Assembly (NCBI GenBank): GCA_902544085.1
Contig: CACCAP010000002.1
Location: 124,001-188,000, forward strand
Source of the DNA: an uncultured Bacteroidota bacterium
GTDB lineage: Bacteria; Bacteroidota; Bacteroidia; Flavobacteriales; Flavobacteriaceae
DNA length: 64,000 nucleotides
Reading direction: 5' to 3'
Shown: in pieces, positions 19,848-29,032 of the stretch
Position numbering within the stretch: position 1 is the stretch's first letter
Layout: each line of letters begins with the position of its first letter
Notes under the pieces: generated by a model
The model's database searches: none
The model's input: the letters and a program-made list of their open reading frames with translations, nothing else
Told to the model about the DNA's origin: nothing
Program-made: the position numbers and the translations under genes

Positions 19848-20026
19848 TGATTGAGTTAATCCAATGTTCAATGTGCAAAGCAGTACTAGAGTCTGGAGCA
19901 GACGAAAAAACTGCTGAAAGTTTAAATGATGGAATCATCTATCTTATGGCTATTCCATATATTTTAGCAGCTATTACTGCATATGTTCTTTATATTAAAT
20001 TTTTTAAAAAAAGTAAACCTTCATAG
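19847..20026 (+). CDS. Small membrane protein with CxxC motif
   Basis: 59 residues. I take the ATG at 19847, which overlaps the DUF420 stop (TAATG); a longer reading would run inside DUF420. Residues IQCSMCKAVLES give a CxxC pair near the N-terminus, and one or two hydrophobic segments follow at about 28-50, ending in a basic tail FFKKSKPS. I know similar small proteins at this place in flavobacterial oxidase operons, without a proven role. The CxxC could bind metal or be redox-active. Confidence 0.75.
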   Translation: MIELIQCSMCKAVLESGADEKTAESLNDGIIYLMAIPYILAAITAYVLYIKFFKKSKPS

Positions 20027-20079
20027 TTAGATTATGTCTTAATAAAGCTAAAAGCACTAAGTTAATTGATTTTAATTCT

Positions 20080-20087
20080 TAATTTTG
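20080..20087 (+). promoter_or_regulatory. Promoter -7 element (TAATTTTG)
   Basis: An exact TAnnTTTG match in the 74-base gap, with 13 bases between it and the ATG at 20101. No well-spaced TTG is visible upstream. It likely drives the membrane protein and the exporter genes that follow. Confidence 0.5.
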
Positions 20088-20100
20088 CCCGGCAATTATT

Positions 20101-20889
20101 ATGATATCGAATACAAATATTAGGTCTAAAGCTTGGAATAACTTAAAACAAGATATTGGTATTGCAGTTGGCGCAATAATATTATTTTTTATTGTATCGA
20201 TTGCCATTAGCTCACTACCTTTTATAGGTTTTATCTTACAAATACTCTTTACAGGCGCCCTATATGTTGGTTATTGTTTCTTTTTTTTAAAAATTGCACG
20301 AAATGAAAAGGCAGAGATCGAAGATTTATTTATGCCTTTTAAATCCAAAAAAATTATAGTTGACTCAATCATTGCGTATCTGTTAAGTGGCCTAATCATT
20401 GCCGTCATGTTTATAATTTGTTTTCTATTATGGGCTTTTGTGATGTTTGGTGGTTTTGAACCAGTTGGTTCGTTGATAGAAATGTTTAATTCCTTTATGA
20501 ATTCCCTAAACCAAGTTGACTCTGAAGTATATTCATACGATTACAACTACAGCATTGACCCTGAGCTTGCAAGTTTTAGTTTAAGTTCCTTATTTTTTTC
20601 TTTTCTTTTCATTGTTCTATTGCCTTGTGCAATTATTTCTTTAGGTATTTCACAGACTTATTATTTATTAGCTGATGGCAAACCGAAAAATGGTTTAGAA
20701 GCCATTACGATGAGTTGGAGCTTGATGTATAGTAAGAAAATAAAATTCTTATTACTTCAACTCAGTTTTATTGGATGGATTATGCTTAGCATTTTCACAC
20801 TTTTTTTTGGTTTTTTGATTTTGGCCCCTTACATATCATCCTCCTACGCAACATTTTATGATAATTTGGAAAATCAAAAAGATATTTAA
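20101..20889 (+). CDS. Multi-pass membrane protein, function unknown (DUF975-like)
   Basis: 262 residues with about six hydrophobic segments (about 20-42, 45-65, 92-118, 160-182, 215-232, 235-255). The soluble N-terminus SNTNIRSKAWNNLKQDIG and the overall layout resemble integral membrane proteins of the DUF975 or glycerophosphodiesterase-membrane-domain type, but I cannot assign it firmly. The segment between about 135 and 160 is acidic and tyrosine-rich. Its stop overlaps the ATG of the ABC ATPase (TAATG at 20887-20891), so it is probably co-translated with the exporter. Confidence 0.7.
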   Translation: MISNTNIRSKAWNNLKQDIGIAVGAIILFFIVSIAISSLPFIGFILQILFTGALYVGYCFFFLKIARNEKAEIEDLFMPFKSKKIIVDSIIAYLLSGLIIAVMFIICFLLWAFVMFGGFEPVGSLIEMFNSFMNSLNQVDSEVYSYDYNYSIDPELASFSLSSLFFSFLFIVLLPCAIISLGISQTYYLLADGKPKNGLEAITMSWSLMYSKKIKFLLLQLSFIGWIMLSIFTLFFGFLILAPYISSSYATFYDNLENQKDI

Positions 20890-21578
20890 TGATTAGAATT
20901 AAAAATCTTCACAAATCATATGAAATGGGATCTAATTCCTTACATGTTCTAAAGGGTATTGATTTTAATGTTTCCGAAGGTGAATTAGTAGCAATTATGG
21001 GATCATCAGGTTCTGGAAAATCAACGTTGCTGAATATTATAGGAATGTTAGACAACTATGACAATGGTTCTTATGAATTGGATAATATTTTAATTAAAGA
21101 TTTGGATGAAACAAAAGCTGCCAACTACAGAAATAAATTTCTTGGGTTTGTTTTCCAATCTTTTAATTTAATTAATTATAAATCAGCACTAGAGAATGTT
21201 ATACTTCCACTTTATTATCAAGGAATTAAAAGAAAAGAAAGAGAAAAAATTGCAATTGAGTATCTAGATAATGTAGGTTTGAAAAATTGGGCATCTCACT
21301 TACCCAGTGAGTTATCAGGTGGTCAAAAGCAAAGAGTAGCAATAGCTAGGGCAATGGTTTCAAAACCTAAAGTTTTATTAGCTGATGAACCCACGGGCGC
21401 ATTAGACTCCAAAACATCTAGTGAAGTAATGTCTTTAATACAAGAAATCAACAACTCTGGCAAAACAATTCTTGTTGTAACTCACGAGGAAGATATTGCC
21501 AAAATGTGTAAAAGAATTGTTAGACTCAAAGATGGAGTTATTGTAGAGGACAAAAAAATAAATCAAAAAGTTTTATAA
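20889..21578 (+). CDS. ABC transporter ATP-binding protein, MacB/LolD type
   Basis: 229 residues, a complete ATPase. Walker A is GSSGSGKS (38-45), the signature is LSGGQ (142-146), Walker B is VLLADEP (162-168) and the switch histidine is in THEED. The TGALDSKTS and FVFQSFNLI motifs place it in the MacB/LolD/FtsE subfamily that powers mechanotransmission exporters rather than classical transport. It is followed with no gap by two permease genes, then by an adaptor and a TolC gene. Confidence 0.93.
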   Translation: MIRIKNLHKSYEMGSNSLHVLKGIDFNVSEGELVAIMGSSGSGKSTLLNIIGMLDNYDNGSYELDNILIKDLDETKAANYRNKFLGFVFQSFNLINYKSALENVILPLYYQGIKRKEREKIAIEYLDNVGLKNWASHLPSELSGGQKQRVAIARAMVSKPKVLLADEPTGALDSKTSSEVMSLIQEINNSGKTILVVTHEEDIAKMCKRIVRLKDGVIVEDKKINQKVL

Positions 21579-22811
21579 ATGTTTGACAAAGATCGTTGGA
21601 TAGAAATTTTTGAAACCATAAAAAAAAATAAATTAAGAACCTTTTTGGCAGGGTTTACAGTTGCTCTTGGTATATTCATTTTTATAATGCTTTTTGGACT
21701 TGCAAATGGACTTGAAAACACATTTGAAAAGTATTTTAAAGATGACCAATTAAATACAATCTGGATTAATGGAAGTAGAACTTCCAAGCCGTATGCCGGA
21801 TACGAGTCGAACAGAAGAATTAAATTAAAAAATGAAGATCTTGAGGATATTCAAAATAAATATGATTTTTTTATTAAAGGTCTCACACCTCGAATAACAA
21901 TTTCAAGTGAAGTTGGATACAAATTAAAATCAAATAATTATACTGTCAGGGGAGTTGGCCCACACCACCAATTTAATGAATTAACCGTTATTATGAATGG
22001 TAGATACATTAATGAGGCTGACATTTTTAATAAGGAAAGAAATGTTGTCATTGGAAGATTGGTAAAACAAGATTTATTTGGTAGTGAAAATGCACTAGGC
22101 AAATATGTAAATGGTGGAGGAAGATCTTGGAAAGTAGTTGGTGTCTTTCAGGATGATGGCGGTGATAATGAGGAAAGAATGATTTATTGTTCCTACACAA
22201 CACTTCAATCAATTTTGAAAAGCTCGGATGAGGTCGATCAAATAATTATTTCATATAATCCCGAGATTGGATATGAAGGAGCAATTGAGTTTGAAAAAAA
22301 TATTAAGAAATACTTAAAGAGCAAGAAAAAAATTGATCCCAACGACCCAAAAGGAATATCTGTAAGAAGCGCCTCCAATGATATGCAGCAAAATGAGCAA
22401 TTTTCCAGTGCCCTAAATTACATGATAATTTTTATTGGCATTGGTACGTTATTGGCGGGAATAATTGGAATTTCCAATATAATGGTTTTCGTAATTAAAG
22501 AAAGAAACAAGGAGTTTGGGATTAGGAAAGCTATCGGAGCGACTCCAAATTCTATAATTGCACTTGTTTTACAAGAATCAATTTTCATCACCACAATTTC
22601 AGGTTATGTCGGATTATTTTTTGGGGTATTACTTCTCTCATCAATTGGTGATAAGTTAGAAAAGACATACTTCATTACTGATCCTTATGTGGATTTTAAT
22701 TTTGCAGTTTCTGCAACAATAATGTTGGTGTTTTTTGGTGCAATAGCAGGTTATCTGCCTGCTAAAAAAGCGGCAATGATCAAACCAATTAAAGCATTAA
22801 ATGAAAAATAA
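21579..22811 (+). CDS. MacB-type ABC transporter permease (first of two)
   Basis: 410 residues. A first helix (about 20-42, FLAGFTVALGIFIFIMLFG) is followed by a periplasmic MacB-PCD domain to about residue 275, then three C-terminal helices of the FtsX domain (about 283-310, 328-350, 370-395). RNKEFGIRKAIGATP is the conserved cytoplasmic loop. It starts directly after the ATPase stop. It is related to, but clearly different from, the next permease, which suggests a heterodimer. Confidence 0.92.
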   Translation: MFDKDRWIEIFETIKKNKLRTFLAGFTVALGIFIFIMLFGLANGLENTFEKYFKDDQLNTIWINGSRTSKPYAGYESNRRIKLKNEDLEDIQNKYDFFIKGLTPRITISSEVGYKLKSNNYTVRGVGPHHQFNELTVIMNGRYINEADIFNKERNVVIGRLVKQDLFGSENALGKYVNGGGRSWKVVGVFQDDGGDNEERMIYCSYTTLQSILKSSDEVDQIIISYNPEIGYEGAIEFEKNIKKYLKSKKKIDPNDPKGISVRSASNDMQQNEQFSSALNYMIIFIGIGTLLAGIIGISNIMVFVIKERNKEFGIRKAIGATPNSIIALVLQESIFITTISGYVGLFFGVLLLSSIGDKLEKTYFITDPYVDFNFAVSATIMLVFFGAIAGYLPAKKAAMIKPIKALNEK

Positions 22812-24077
22812 ATGAAAGAATTGTTCGAGCGTGATACATGGCAAGAAATATTTGGTTCTATTAGTAAAAATAGGTTAAGAACTATAATTACAATGATTGG
22901 TGTATTGTGGGGAATATTTATTTTTATTACACTATCTGGAACTGCAAAAGGTTTGGATAATGGGTTTGAAAAAGCTTTTGCCTCAATTTCATCAAATAGT
23001 TTATTTGTTTGGGGTCAATACACATCACTCCCTTACAAAGGATATAAGGCCCGCAGGGGTATTCAACTTAAAGTCGGGGATGTGGAAATTATTAAGAAAA
23101 AAGTTCCCGAAATTGAATTTATAGCACCAAGAAATGTAAGAGGTGTTTTTGGATCATCAGGTGGAAATGTTGTTCGCGGGTCAAAGACAGGCACTTATGC
23201 GATATATGGTGAATATCCAGAATATATTAAAATTGCAACATCAAAAGTTTACGATGGAGGAAGGTTCATTAATGAAAATGACATGGCTTTCTCGAGAAAA
23301 GTGTGTGTCATTGGTGAGAGAACATTAAAAGAACTTTTTGAAAAGGATGAAAATCCAATAGGCAAATTCATTGTTATTAACAGTATAACATTTAAGGTGA
23401 TTGGAGTTCATAAATTTGTACAGGGAGGTGGATTTGGAGACGATGGTGATATATATATACCATTTGTTACATTCAAGGATTTATTTAACTCTGGAGATAA
23501 TGTTGGGTTTTTTATGATGTCTGCTTATAAGAGTGCTGATGTAGTAAAAGTAGAAAAGGAAGTAAAAAGTGTTCTTAAAGATATTCATAACATAAATCCA
23601 AATGATGAAGAGGGCCTGGGAGCATTTAATTTAGGTAAAGTATTTAAGGACACATTGAATTTCGTTAATGGTTTATCATTTCTTTCCTTAATAGTTGGCC
23701 TAGTTACAATATTAGCTGGTGTTATAGGAATCGGTAATATATTGTTAATTTCTGTAAATGAAAGGACAAAAGAAATTGGTATTCGCAGGGCGTTGGGAGC
23801 TACACCAAAAAAGGTTAGAAATCAGATTTTGATCGAATCAATATTCTTGACTCTAATTGCCGGAATCATCGGAATTATATTAGCAACAATAATTTTGTTT
23901 TCTATAAATTACGGAACAAAAGATTTAACAGATTTCCCATATACAAATCCTACAGTCCCATTGAAATTTATTTTTGGAGCTTTATTTCTGATGATTACAC
24001 TGGGATGTTTAATTGGAATGATTCCAGCTCGGAAAGCAGTAAAAATTAGGCCGATAGAGGCATTGAGAGAAGAATAA
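22812..24077 (+). CDS. MacB-type ABC transporter permease (second of two)
   Basis: 421 residues with the same plan as the preceding gene: N-terminal helix (about 20-40), periplasmic domain to about 285, three FtsX helices. The loop motif is ERTKEIGIRRALGATP and the C-terminus is PARKAVKIRPIEALREE. It begins one base after the first permease ends. The two share the RDTWQEIFGSISKNRLRT / RWIEIFETIKKNKLRT type of N-terminus, so they are tandem paralogues. Confidence 0.92.
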   Translation: MKELFERDTWQEIFGSISKNRLRTIITMIGVLWGIFIFITLSGTAKGLDNGFEKAFASISSNSLFVWGQYTSLPYKGYKARRGIQLKVGDVEIIKKKVPEIEFIAPRNVRGVFGSSGGNVVRGSKTGTYAIYGEYPEYIKIATSKVYDGGRFINENDMAFSRKVCVIGERTLKELFEKDENPIGKFIVINSITFKVIGVHKFVQGGGFGDDGDIYIPFVTFKDLFNSGDNVGFFMMSAYKSADVVKVEKEVKSVLKDIHNINPNDEEGLGAFNLGKVFKDTLNFVNGLSFLSLIVGLVTILAGVIGIGNILLISVNERTKEIGIRRALGATPKKVRNQILIESIFLTLIAGIIGIILATIILFSINYGTKDLTDFPYTNPTVPLKFIFGALFLMITLGCLIGMIPARKAVKIRPIEALREE

Positions 24078-24096
24078 TTTTAATTTTGATAATTAT

Positions 24097-25239
24097 ATGA
24101 AAAACATAAAAAATATTGGTTTTGTTTTAATAGCATTAGGCTTATTATTTTCAATAGCTTACTATATTAAAACAAATAGTAGGTCTGCAATTACTTACGA
24201 AACGGAACAATTAAAATACAAAACAATTGAAGATAAAATAGTAGCAACAGGAAGTGTAGTTCCGGAAGATGAGGTTAATATTGTTCCTCAGATTAGTGGG
24301 ATTATTCAAGAGATTTTTGTTGATGAAGGTGATCAAGTTAAGGCAGGTGATTTATTAGCAAAGATCAAAGTAATTCCCAATGAACAAACCCTTAATAGTG
24401 CAGAGGGTCGGGTTAAAACAACTCAGATAATACTTCAAAACTCAGAAAAAGAATATAACAGAAACAAAAAGTTATTTGAAAAGGGTATAATTTCAGAGCA
24501 AGATTTTAATTCAATTGAACTGAGATTCAATCAGGATAAACAAAGTTTAGAGAATGCAAAATCAGATTTACAAATTATAAGACTTGGTTCAATTGGAGGT
24601 TCAGCATTAACTAATACCAATGTTAGATCAACTATTTCAGGAACAATTTTACAAGTACCCGTTAAAGAGGGTGACCAGGCAATTGAAGCCAACACTTTTA
24701 ATCCAGGGACAACAATAGCAACTGTAGCAGATTTAAATAAAATGATTTTTGAGGGTCGTGTTGATGAAGGAGAAGTTAGTAAACTTAAAACAGGCCTTCC
24801 GTTGAAAATAGAAATTGGAGCAATTGAAGATAAGGTTTATGACGCTAAATTAACTCTAATTGCACCAAAAGGTATTGAAGTTGCAGGAGCAATTCAGTTT
24901 CAAATTGAGGGTGAAGTTTATTTGGATGATGAATATATAATAAGGGCTGGTTACAGTGCGAATGCATCAATTGTTACACAAACCAAAGAAAATGTTTTGG
25001 CAATTGATGAATACCTACTTCAATTTGACAATAAAACAAAGGAAGCCTTTGTAGAAATTGAAATTTCTGATCAAAATTTTGAAAAAAGACAGATTGAGTT
25101 AGGAATTTCGGATGGAGTTTTTGCTGAAGTATTGTCTGGTGTTACCATCAACGATAAAATTAAAGTCTGGAATAAGACTGAGCCTATAAAGAGAGGAGAT
25201 GTTGAAGATGTTGATAATGAATATAAACTAGATAGATAA
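24097..25239 (+). CDS. Periplasmic adaptor (HlyD/MacA family membrane fusion protein)
   Basis: 380 residues. An N-terminal anchor (about 5-23) is followed by a lipoyl-like half-motif (ATGSVVPEDEVNIVPQISG), an alpha-hairpin at about 100-155, and a barrel domain with TTIATVADLNKM and EGRVDEGEVSKL. These are the marks of RND/MacA-type adaptors that bridge the MacB-like permeases to the outer-membrane channel. It lies 19 bases after the second permease and three bases before the TolC gene. Confidence 0.92.
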   Translation: MKNIKNIGFVLIALGLLFSIAYYIKTNSRSAITYETEQLKYKTIEDKIVATGSVVPEDEVNIVPQISGIIQEIFVDEGDQVKAGDLLAKIKVIPNEQTLNSAEGRVKTTQIILQNSEKEYNRNKKLFEKGIISEQDFNSIELRFNQDKQSLENAKSDLQIIRLGSIGGSALTNTNVRSTISGTILQVPVKEGDQAIEANTFNPGTTIATVADLNKMIFEGRVDEGEVSKLKTGLPLKIEIGAIEDKVYDAKLTLIAPKGIEVAGAIQFQIEGEVYLDDEYIIRAGYSANASIVTQTKENVLAIDEYLLQFDNKTKEAFVEIEISDQNFEKRQIELGISDGVFAEVLSGVTINDKIKVWNKTEPIKRGDVEDVDNEYKLDR

Positions 25240-25242
25240 AAA

Positions 25243-26652
25243 ATGAGAAAATTTTTACTATTAATATTAATTTTTTGTGCCGATATCACTGCTCAGAAAT
25301 CCTGGACCTTAAAAGAATGTGTTGCTAGAGCGTTAGAAAAAAATATATCCATAAAACAGTCTGAACTAAATTTTACCGAGGCTGAATTAAATAAAAAAAA
25401 TGCAATTGGAAATTTTATACCCAATTTTAATATTGGCAGTTCTCACTCATGGAACGTTGGTTTGAATCAGAATATTACGACAGGAATTTTAGAAAATATT
25501 ACCACTCAATTTACATCAATGAACTTAAATGTTAATGTTGATGTTTTGAATGGTTTAAAAAATATTAAGCAATTGCATTTAGCAAATTTGAATATTTTAT
25601 CAAACAAGTTTCAGTTGGAGGATATGAAAGAAAATGTTTCATTGTTGGTTGCTAATTCATTTCTTCAAATTCTTTTTAATAAAGAGCTTCTAAAGGTCCA
25701 AAAAATCCAATATCAACTATCAATTGAAGACTTATCAAGAGCCCAAGAGTTGGTTGAAAATGGTGTTTTACCCGTTGGTGATTTATATGAAATTGAAGCA
25801 AATAAGTCAAGTGCCGAAAAATCTCTAATTGATGCTGAAAATGCATTGACTTTGGCAAAATTGGCACTTGCTCAATTAATATTAATTGAAAATTATCAAG
25901 AATTTGACATTGTAGATGAAAACTATGACCTCGAGATGAGTGAAATCTTAAATAAATCACCTGATATGATTTATAATTACGCTGTTCAAAATAAGAATGA
26001 AATTAGAGTAGCAGAGATAAATGTTGAAATTGCAAAAAAATCATTAGAATTAAATAAAAGTTTTTTACAACCAAGATTATCAGCTTTTTATTCTTTCAGT
26101 TCAAGAATTGCTTATAGTGACAGGTTAGTCGGAACTGGTAATTTTGATTTAGTTCCAATTGGATTTGTTCAGGGAACTAATCAACCTGTTGTTGCTCCTT
26201 TTCAACAAACTATTGTCAAATCACCAAGATCATTCACTGAGCAGTTTGATTCAAACAAAGGTCAAAACTTTGGTTTAAGTCTATCAATTCCAATTCTTAA
26301 TAATTTCTCTACTAGAACCAATGTTAATAGGAGTAAAGTTAATGTTGAAAGGTCTGAAAATCTGTTGTCCCAAACTAAGCTGGATTTACAAAACACAATC
26401 AACCAAGCTTACAATGATGCGAAAGGTTCCTTCAAAGCATACGAGGCTTCCCAAAAATCTCTAGAATCTAGAAGAATATCTTTTGAATATGCAAAGGAAA
26501 AATTTAATCTTGGAGCTATAGATTCTTACGAGTTTTCGTTAATCAAACAGAGATATGAATCTGCACTGTCCGATTTAATAATTTCAAAGTTTGATTTTAT
26601 TTTTAAGATCAAAGTTCTAGAATTTTATTTTGGTATTCCCTTAAAAATTTGA
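25243..26652 (+). CDS. TolC family outer-membrane efflux protein
   Basis: 469 residues. The signal peptide ends at about residue 18 (ADITAQ), followed by the family start SWTLKECVARALEKN. Two copies of the OEP repeat can be followed, with long alpha-helical stretches (about 170-210 and 385-450) and the beta segments between. It would trimerise as the outer-membrane duct of the tripartite exporter encoded upstream. Its TGA overlaps the TTG start of tsaB. Confidence 0.92.
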   Translation: MRKFLLLILIFCADITAQKSWTLKECVARALEKNISIKQSELNFTEAELNKKNAIGNFIPNFNIGSSHSWNVGLNQNITTGILENITTQFTSMNLNVNVDVLNGLKNIKQLHLANLNILSNKFQLEDMKENVSLLVANSFLQILFNKELLKVQKIQYQLSIEDLSRAQELVENGVLPVGDLYEIEANKSSAEKSLIDAENALTLAKLALAQLILIENYQEFDIVDENYDLEMSEILNKSPDMIYNYAVQNKNEIRVAEINVEIAKKSLELNKSFLQPRLSAFYSFSSRIAYSDRLVGTGNFDLVPIGFVQGTNQPVVAPFQQTIVKSPRSFTEQFDSNKGQNFGLSLSIPILNNFSTRTNVNRSKVNVERSENLLSQTKLDLQNTINQAYNDAKGSFKAYEASQKSLESRRISFEYAKEKFNLGAIDSYEFSLIKQRYESALSDLIISKFDFIFKIKVLEFYFGIPLKI

Positions 26653-27317
26653 AACCAGACTTAATATTAAATATTGAAACCTCAACCTCAAATTGCTCTG
26701 TTTCTTTGTCAAAGGGGGAAAATTTAATTGATTTAATTGAAATTGACAATAGTTCTTATTCTCACTCCGAAAATTTACACACTTTTATTTATCAAATCAT
26801 AAATAGTAATAAATTTAGTTTTGAAGATTTAGGATGTGTTTCAGTAAGTAGAGGTCCTGGATCATATACTGGTTTAAGAATTGGTGTTTCAGCTGCAAAG
26901 GGTCTATGTTTTGCAAATGATATTCCTCTTGTCTCAGTTTCTTCTTTGGAAATACTTGCTAACTCTTCCAATTTTAATGGTATAATTATACCAACAATTG
27001 ATGCTAGACGTGATGAAGTTTATTCATCTGTTTTTTTTCAAAGTAATATGATTAGGAAAGAAAAACCAGAGATTATAAAAAGTGAATCTTTTGGTGAACA
27101 TTTAAAAAATAATAATATAATAATAGTTGGTAATGGTCAATTTAAGTGCGAAAAAATTATAAAAAAGAATAAAAAAATATTTTTTGATAAAAATATCATA
27201 AACCCTTCATCCAAATACATGCCCAAATTATCGTACAGAAAATTTATTAATAATGAATTTGAAGACTTAGCTTACTTTGAGCCAAGATACCTTAAAGAGT
27301 TTAAAACTAACTTATGA
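26649..27317 (+). CDS. tsaB: tRNA threonylcarbamoyladenosine biosynthesis protein TsaB
   Basis: 222 residues from a TTG that overlaps the tolC stop; there is no internal ATG before LNIETSTSNCSVSL, so TTG is well supported. The motif VSRGPGSYTGLRIGVSAAKGL is diagnostic apart from its length variation. TsaB partners TsaD and TsaE in making t6A37 on ANN-decoding tRNAs. tsaC, tsaD and tsaE are not in this window. The gene ends exactly where the convergent nfu gene ends, with no spacer. Confidence 0.93.
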   Translation: MKPDLILNIETSTSNCSVSLSKGENLIDLIEIDNSSYSHSENLHTFIYQIINSNKFSFEDLGCVSVSRGPGSYTGLRIGVSAAKGLCFANDIPLVSVSSLEILANSSNFNGIIIPTIDARRDEVYSSVFFQSNMIRKEKPEIIKSESFGEHLKNNNIIIVGNGQFKCEKIIKKNKKIFFDKNIINPSSKYMPKLSYRKFINNEFEDLAYFEPRYLKEFKTNL

Positions 27318-28190
27318 TTATCCGTTTATCGCAGTAACAGAATTAATTTTTTCTGGTAAATGGTCCTTTAACATGCTCTCAATACCACTTTTCAATGTAA
27401 CAGTTGATGACGGACATCCGCTACATGCACCTTGCAGAAGAACCTTTACTTCTCCACTTTTTTTGTCAAATGACTGAAAAACAATATTACCACCATCTTG
27501 AGCTACAGCTGGTTTAATTTGCTCATCAATTAGTTTTGCAATTTCTTTTGATGTTTCATCTAATTCATTCAATGAAATTGAATCAAACTTCTTTTCAACA
27601 TCATATCCTTGATTAATTATTGTGTTACCATCTTTTATGTAAGACAATATGAACTCTCTAATATCCATCATATGGTTTTCCCAATCAAATCCTAACTTTA
27701 ATGAGACAGATATAAAATTAAAATCAATATAGACTTCAGAAATAAATTCGTGCATGAATAGAGCGCTTGCTATTGGGCAATTGGATGCGTCTACTATTGC
27801 TTTGAATTCGTGGGGATTATTTACCAGTCTTTTATTTGATACAAATTTCATAACCCTTGGATTTGGAGTTCTTTCAGCATAAATACTTATTGCTAAATTG
27901 CTATTGGTGTATATTGACATCCCATTGTTCAGATTTTTCGTAATCTCCTCCAAGACTTCATCTTGAACATCACTCCACTCAAGAAAATCAAGTTTTTCAA
28001 TAATAATTAGATGTTTGTCTAATATGACTGACTTTACAAATGGTAAAAAAAACAGTTGCTTAACAACAGGATAATTATCTAGTTCTGAATTCTCATCAAG
28101 TTTAATTCTTTTTGAAAAGATCATTTGATTTGAAGATATAACTAGTTGGTCTTTATTTTCACTTTTTAAAATTTCTAAATTATAAGCCAT
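27318..28190 (-). CDS. Nfu/NifU-type iron-sulfur cluster carrier
   Basis: 290 residues. The C-terminal NifU domain (about 208-290) carries the cluster-binding GACSGCPSS, with the CxxC that binds a 4Fe-4S cluster between two monomers. The middle (about 105-195) is an Nfu N-terminal domain (TPNPRVMKFVSNK, CPIASALF, FISVSLK). Residues 1-100 look like a diverged second copy of that domain (PVVKQLFFLPFVKSVILDKHLIII). It should transfer clusters to apoproteins in the cytoplasm. It follows murI by two bases. Confidence 0.9.
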   Translation of the reverse strand: MAYNLEILKSENKDQLVISSNQMIFSKRIKLDENSELDNYPVVKQLFFLPFVKSVILDKHLIIIEKLDFLEWSDVQDEVLEEITKNLNNGMSIYTNSNLAISIYAERTPNPRVMKFVSNKRLVNNPHEFKAIVDASNCPIASALFMHEFISEVYIDFNFISVSLKLGFDWENHMMDIREFILSYIKDGNTIINQGYDVEKKFDSISLNELDETSKEIAKLIDEQIKPAVAQDGGNIVFQSFDKKSGEVKVLLQGACSGCPSSTVTLKSGIESMLKDHLPEKINSVTAING

Positions 28191-28192
28191 AA

Positions 28193-28969
28193 TTAAATCT
28201 CAATTACAGAATTTTTTTTCCCTAAAAGTTTTTCCAAAGCAAAGTTATTGCCATTGCTGTAAAAATCATTGTAAATTTCATTTTTTTCAGAATTAACTAT
28301 TTTTTCTCTAATTAAAATTCGTTCTACTTGAGATGCAACAGCAATATTATAATTATTTATCATAATATTATTTCCAATGATTTTTTGAATCAAATCTTGG
28401 ATTATAAAATAGTGAGTACATCCTAAAACCAACTGATCAATACCATAATCAATCATGGGTTTCAAATATTCAATTAATATTGATTCAAGTTCATCATTTT
28501 CAAAATCACCCGACTCAATAATTTCAACTATTCCATCCCCATGACTCTCAATAATATCATAGTTATTTGTTTCAATACTTTTAGTTGTTTTTTCAAAAAG
28601 TTCACTGGATAAAGTACCTTTTGTTGCTAATACACCAATTTTTCCTTTTTTTGATTTTTTTAAAGCAGGTTTGATTCCTGGTTCAATACCGACAAAGGGT
28701 ATTTGAAATTTTTTTCTTAATAAGTTTATTGCATTGGTTGTTGCTGTATTACAAGCTACTACAATTAATTTACATCCTTTATCAAGTAGCCAATTGGAAT
28801 TTTTTATACTAATATTTTGAATTTCAGATATTGATTTTGAGCCATATGGTGAATTTTTTGAGTCAGCGTAATAAATTGTATTTTCTTTAGGAAGTAATTT
28901 TTTAACCTCTTTCCATACGCTAACGCCACCTATTCCTGAATCAAAAAAACCAATTGGAGATGAATTCAT
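28193..28969 (-). CDS. murI: Glutamate racemase
   Basis: 258 residues. It supplies D-glutamate for peptidoglycan. Both catalytic cysteines are visible: VACNTATTNA (Cys73) and VLGCTHY (Cys184), together with the start FFDSGIGGVSV (Asp10, Ser11). The ATG at 28969 follows directly after a hairpin with a T run (see 28970-29003), leaving no room for a ribosome-binding site. It is last but one in the minus-strand envelope operon. Confidence 0.95.
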   Translation of the reverse strand: MNSSPIGFFDSGIGGVSVWKEVKKLLPKENTIYYADSKNSPYGSKSISEIQNISIKNSNWLLDKGCKLIVVACNTATTNAINLLRKKFQIPFVGIEPGIKPALKKSKKGKIGVLATKGTLSSELFEKTTKSIETNNYDIIESHGDGIVEIIESGDFENDELESILIEYLKPMIDYGIDQLVLGCTHYFIIQDLIQKIIGNNIMINNYNIAVASQVERILIREKIVNSEKNEIYNDFYSNGNNFALEKLLGKKNSVIEI

Positions 28970-29003
28970 AAAAAAACTACCTATAAAATTATAGATAGTT
29001 TTT
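28970..29003 (-). terminator. Terminator- or attenuator-like hairpin directly before murI
   Basis: Read on the minus strand, a 14-base arm (28990-29003) pairs with 28972-28985 around an ATTT loop with one mismatch. Seven T residues (28976-28970) then run straight into the murI ATG. The stem is mostly A-T, so its strength is uncertain. It lies after the skp/ompH gene and could end that transcript or lower murI expression. Confidence 0.45.
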
Positions 29004-29032
29004 AAAAAATAAGTTAATTAAGATCTAAAAAA

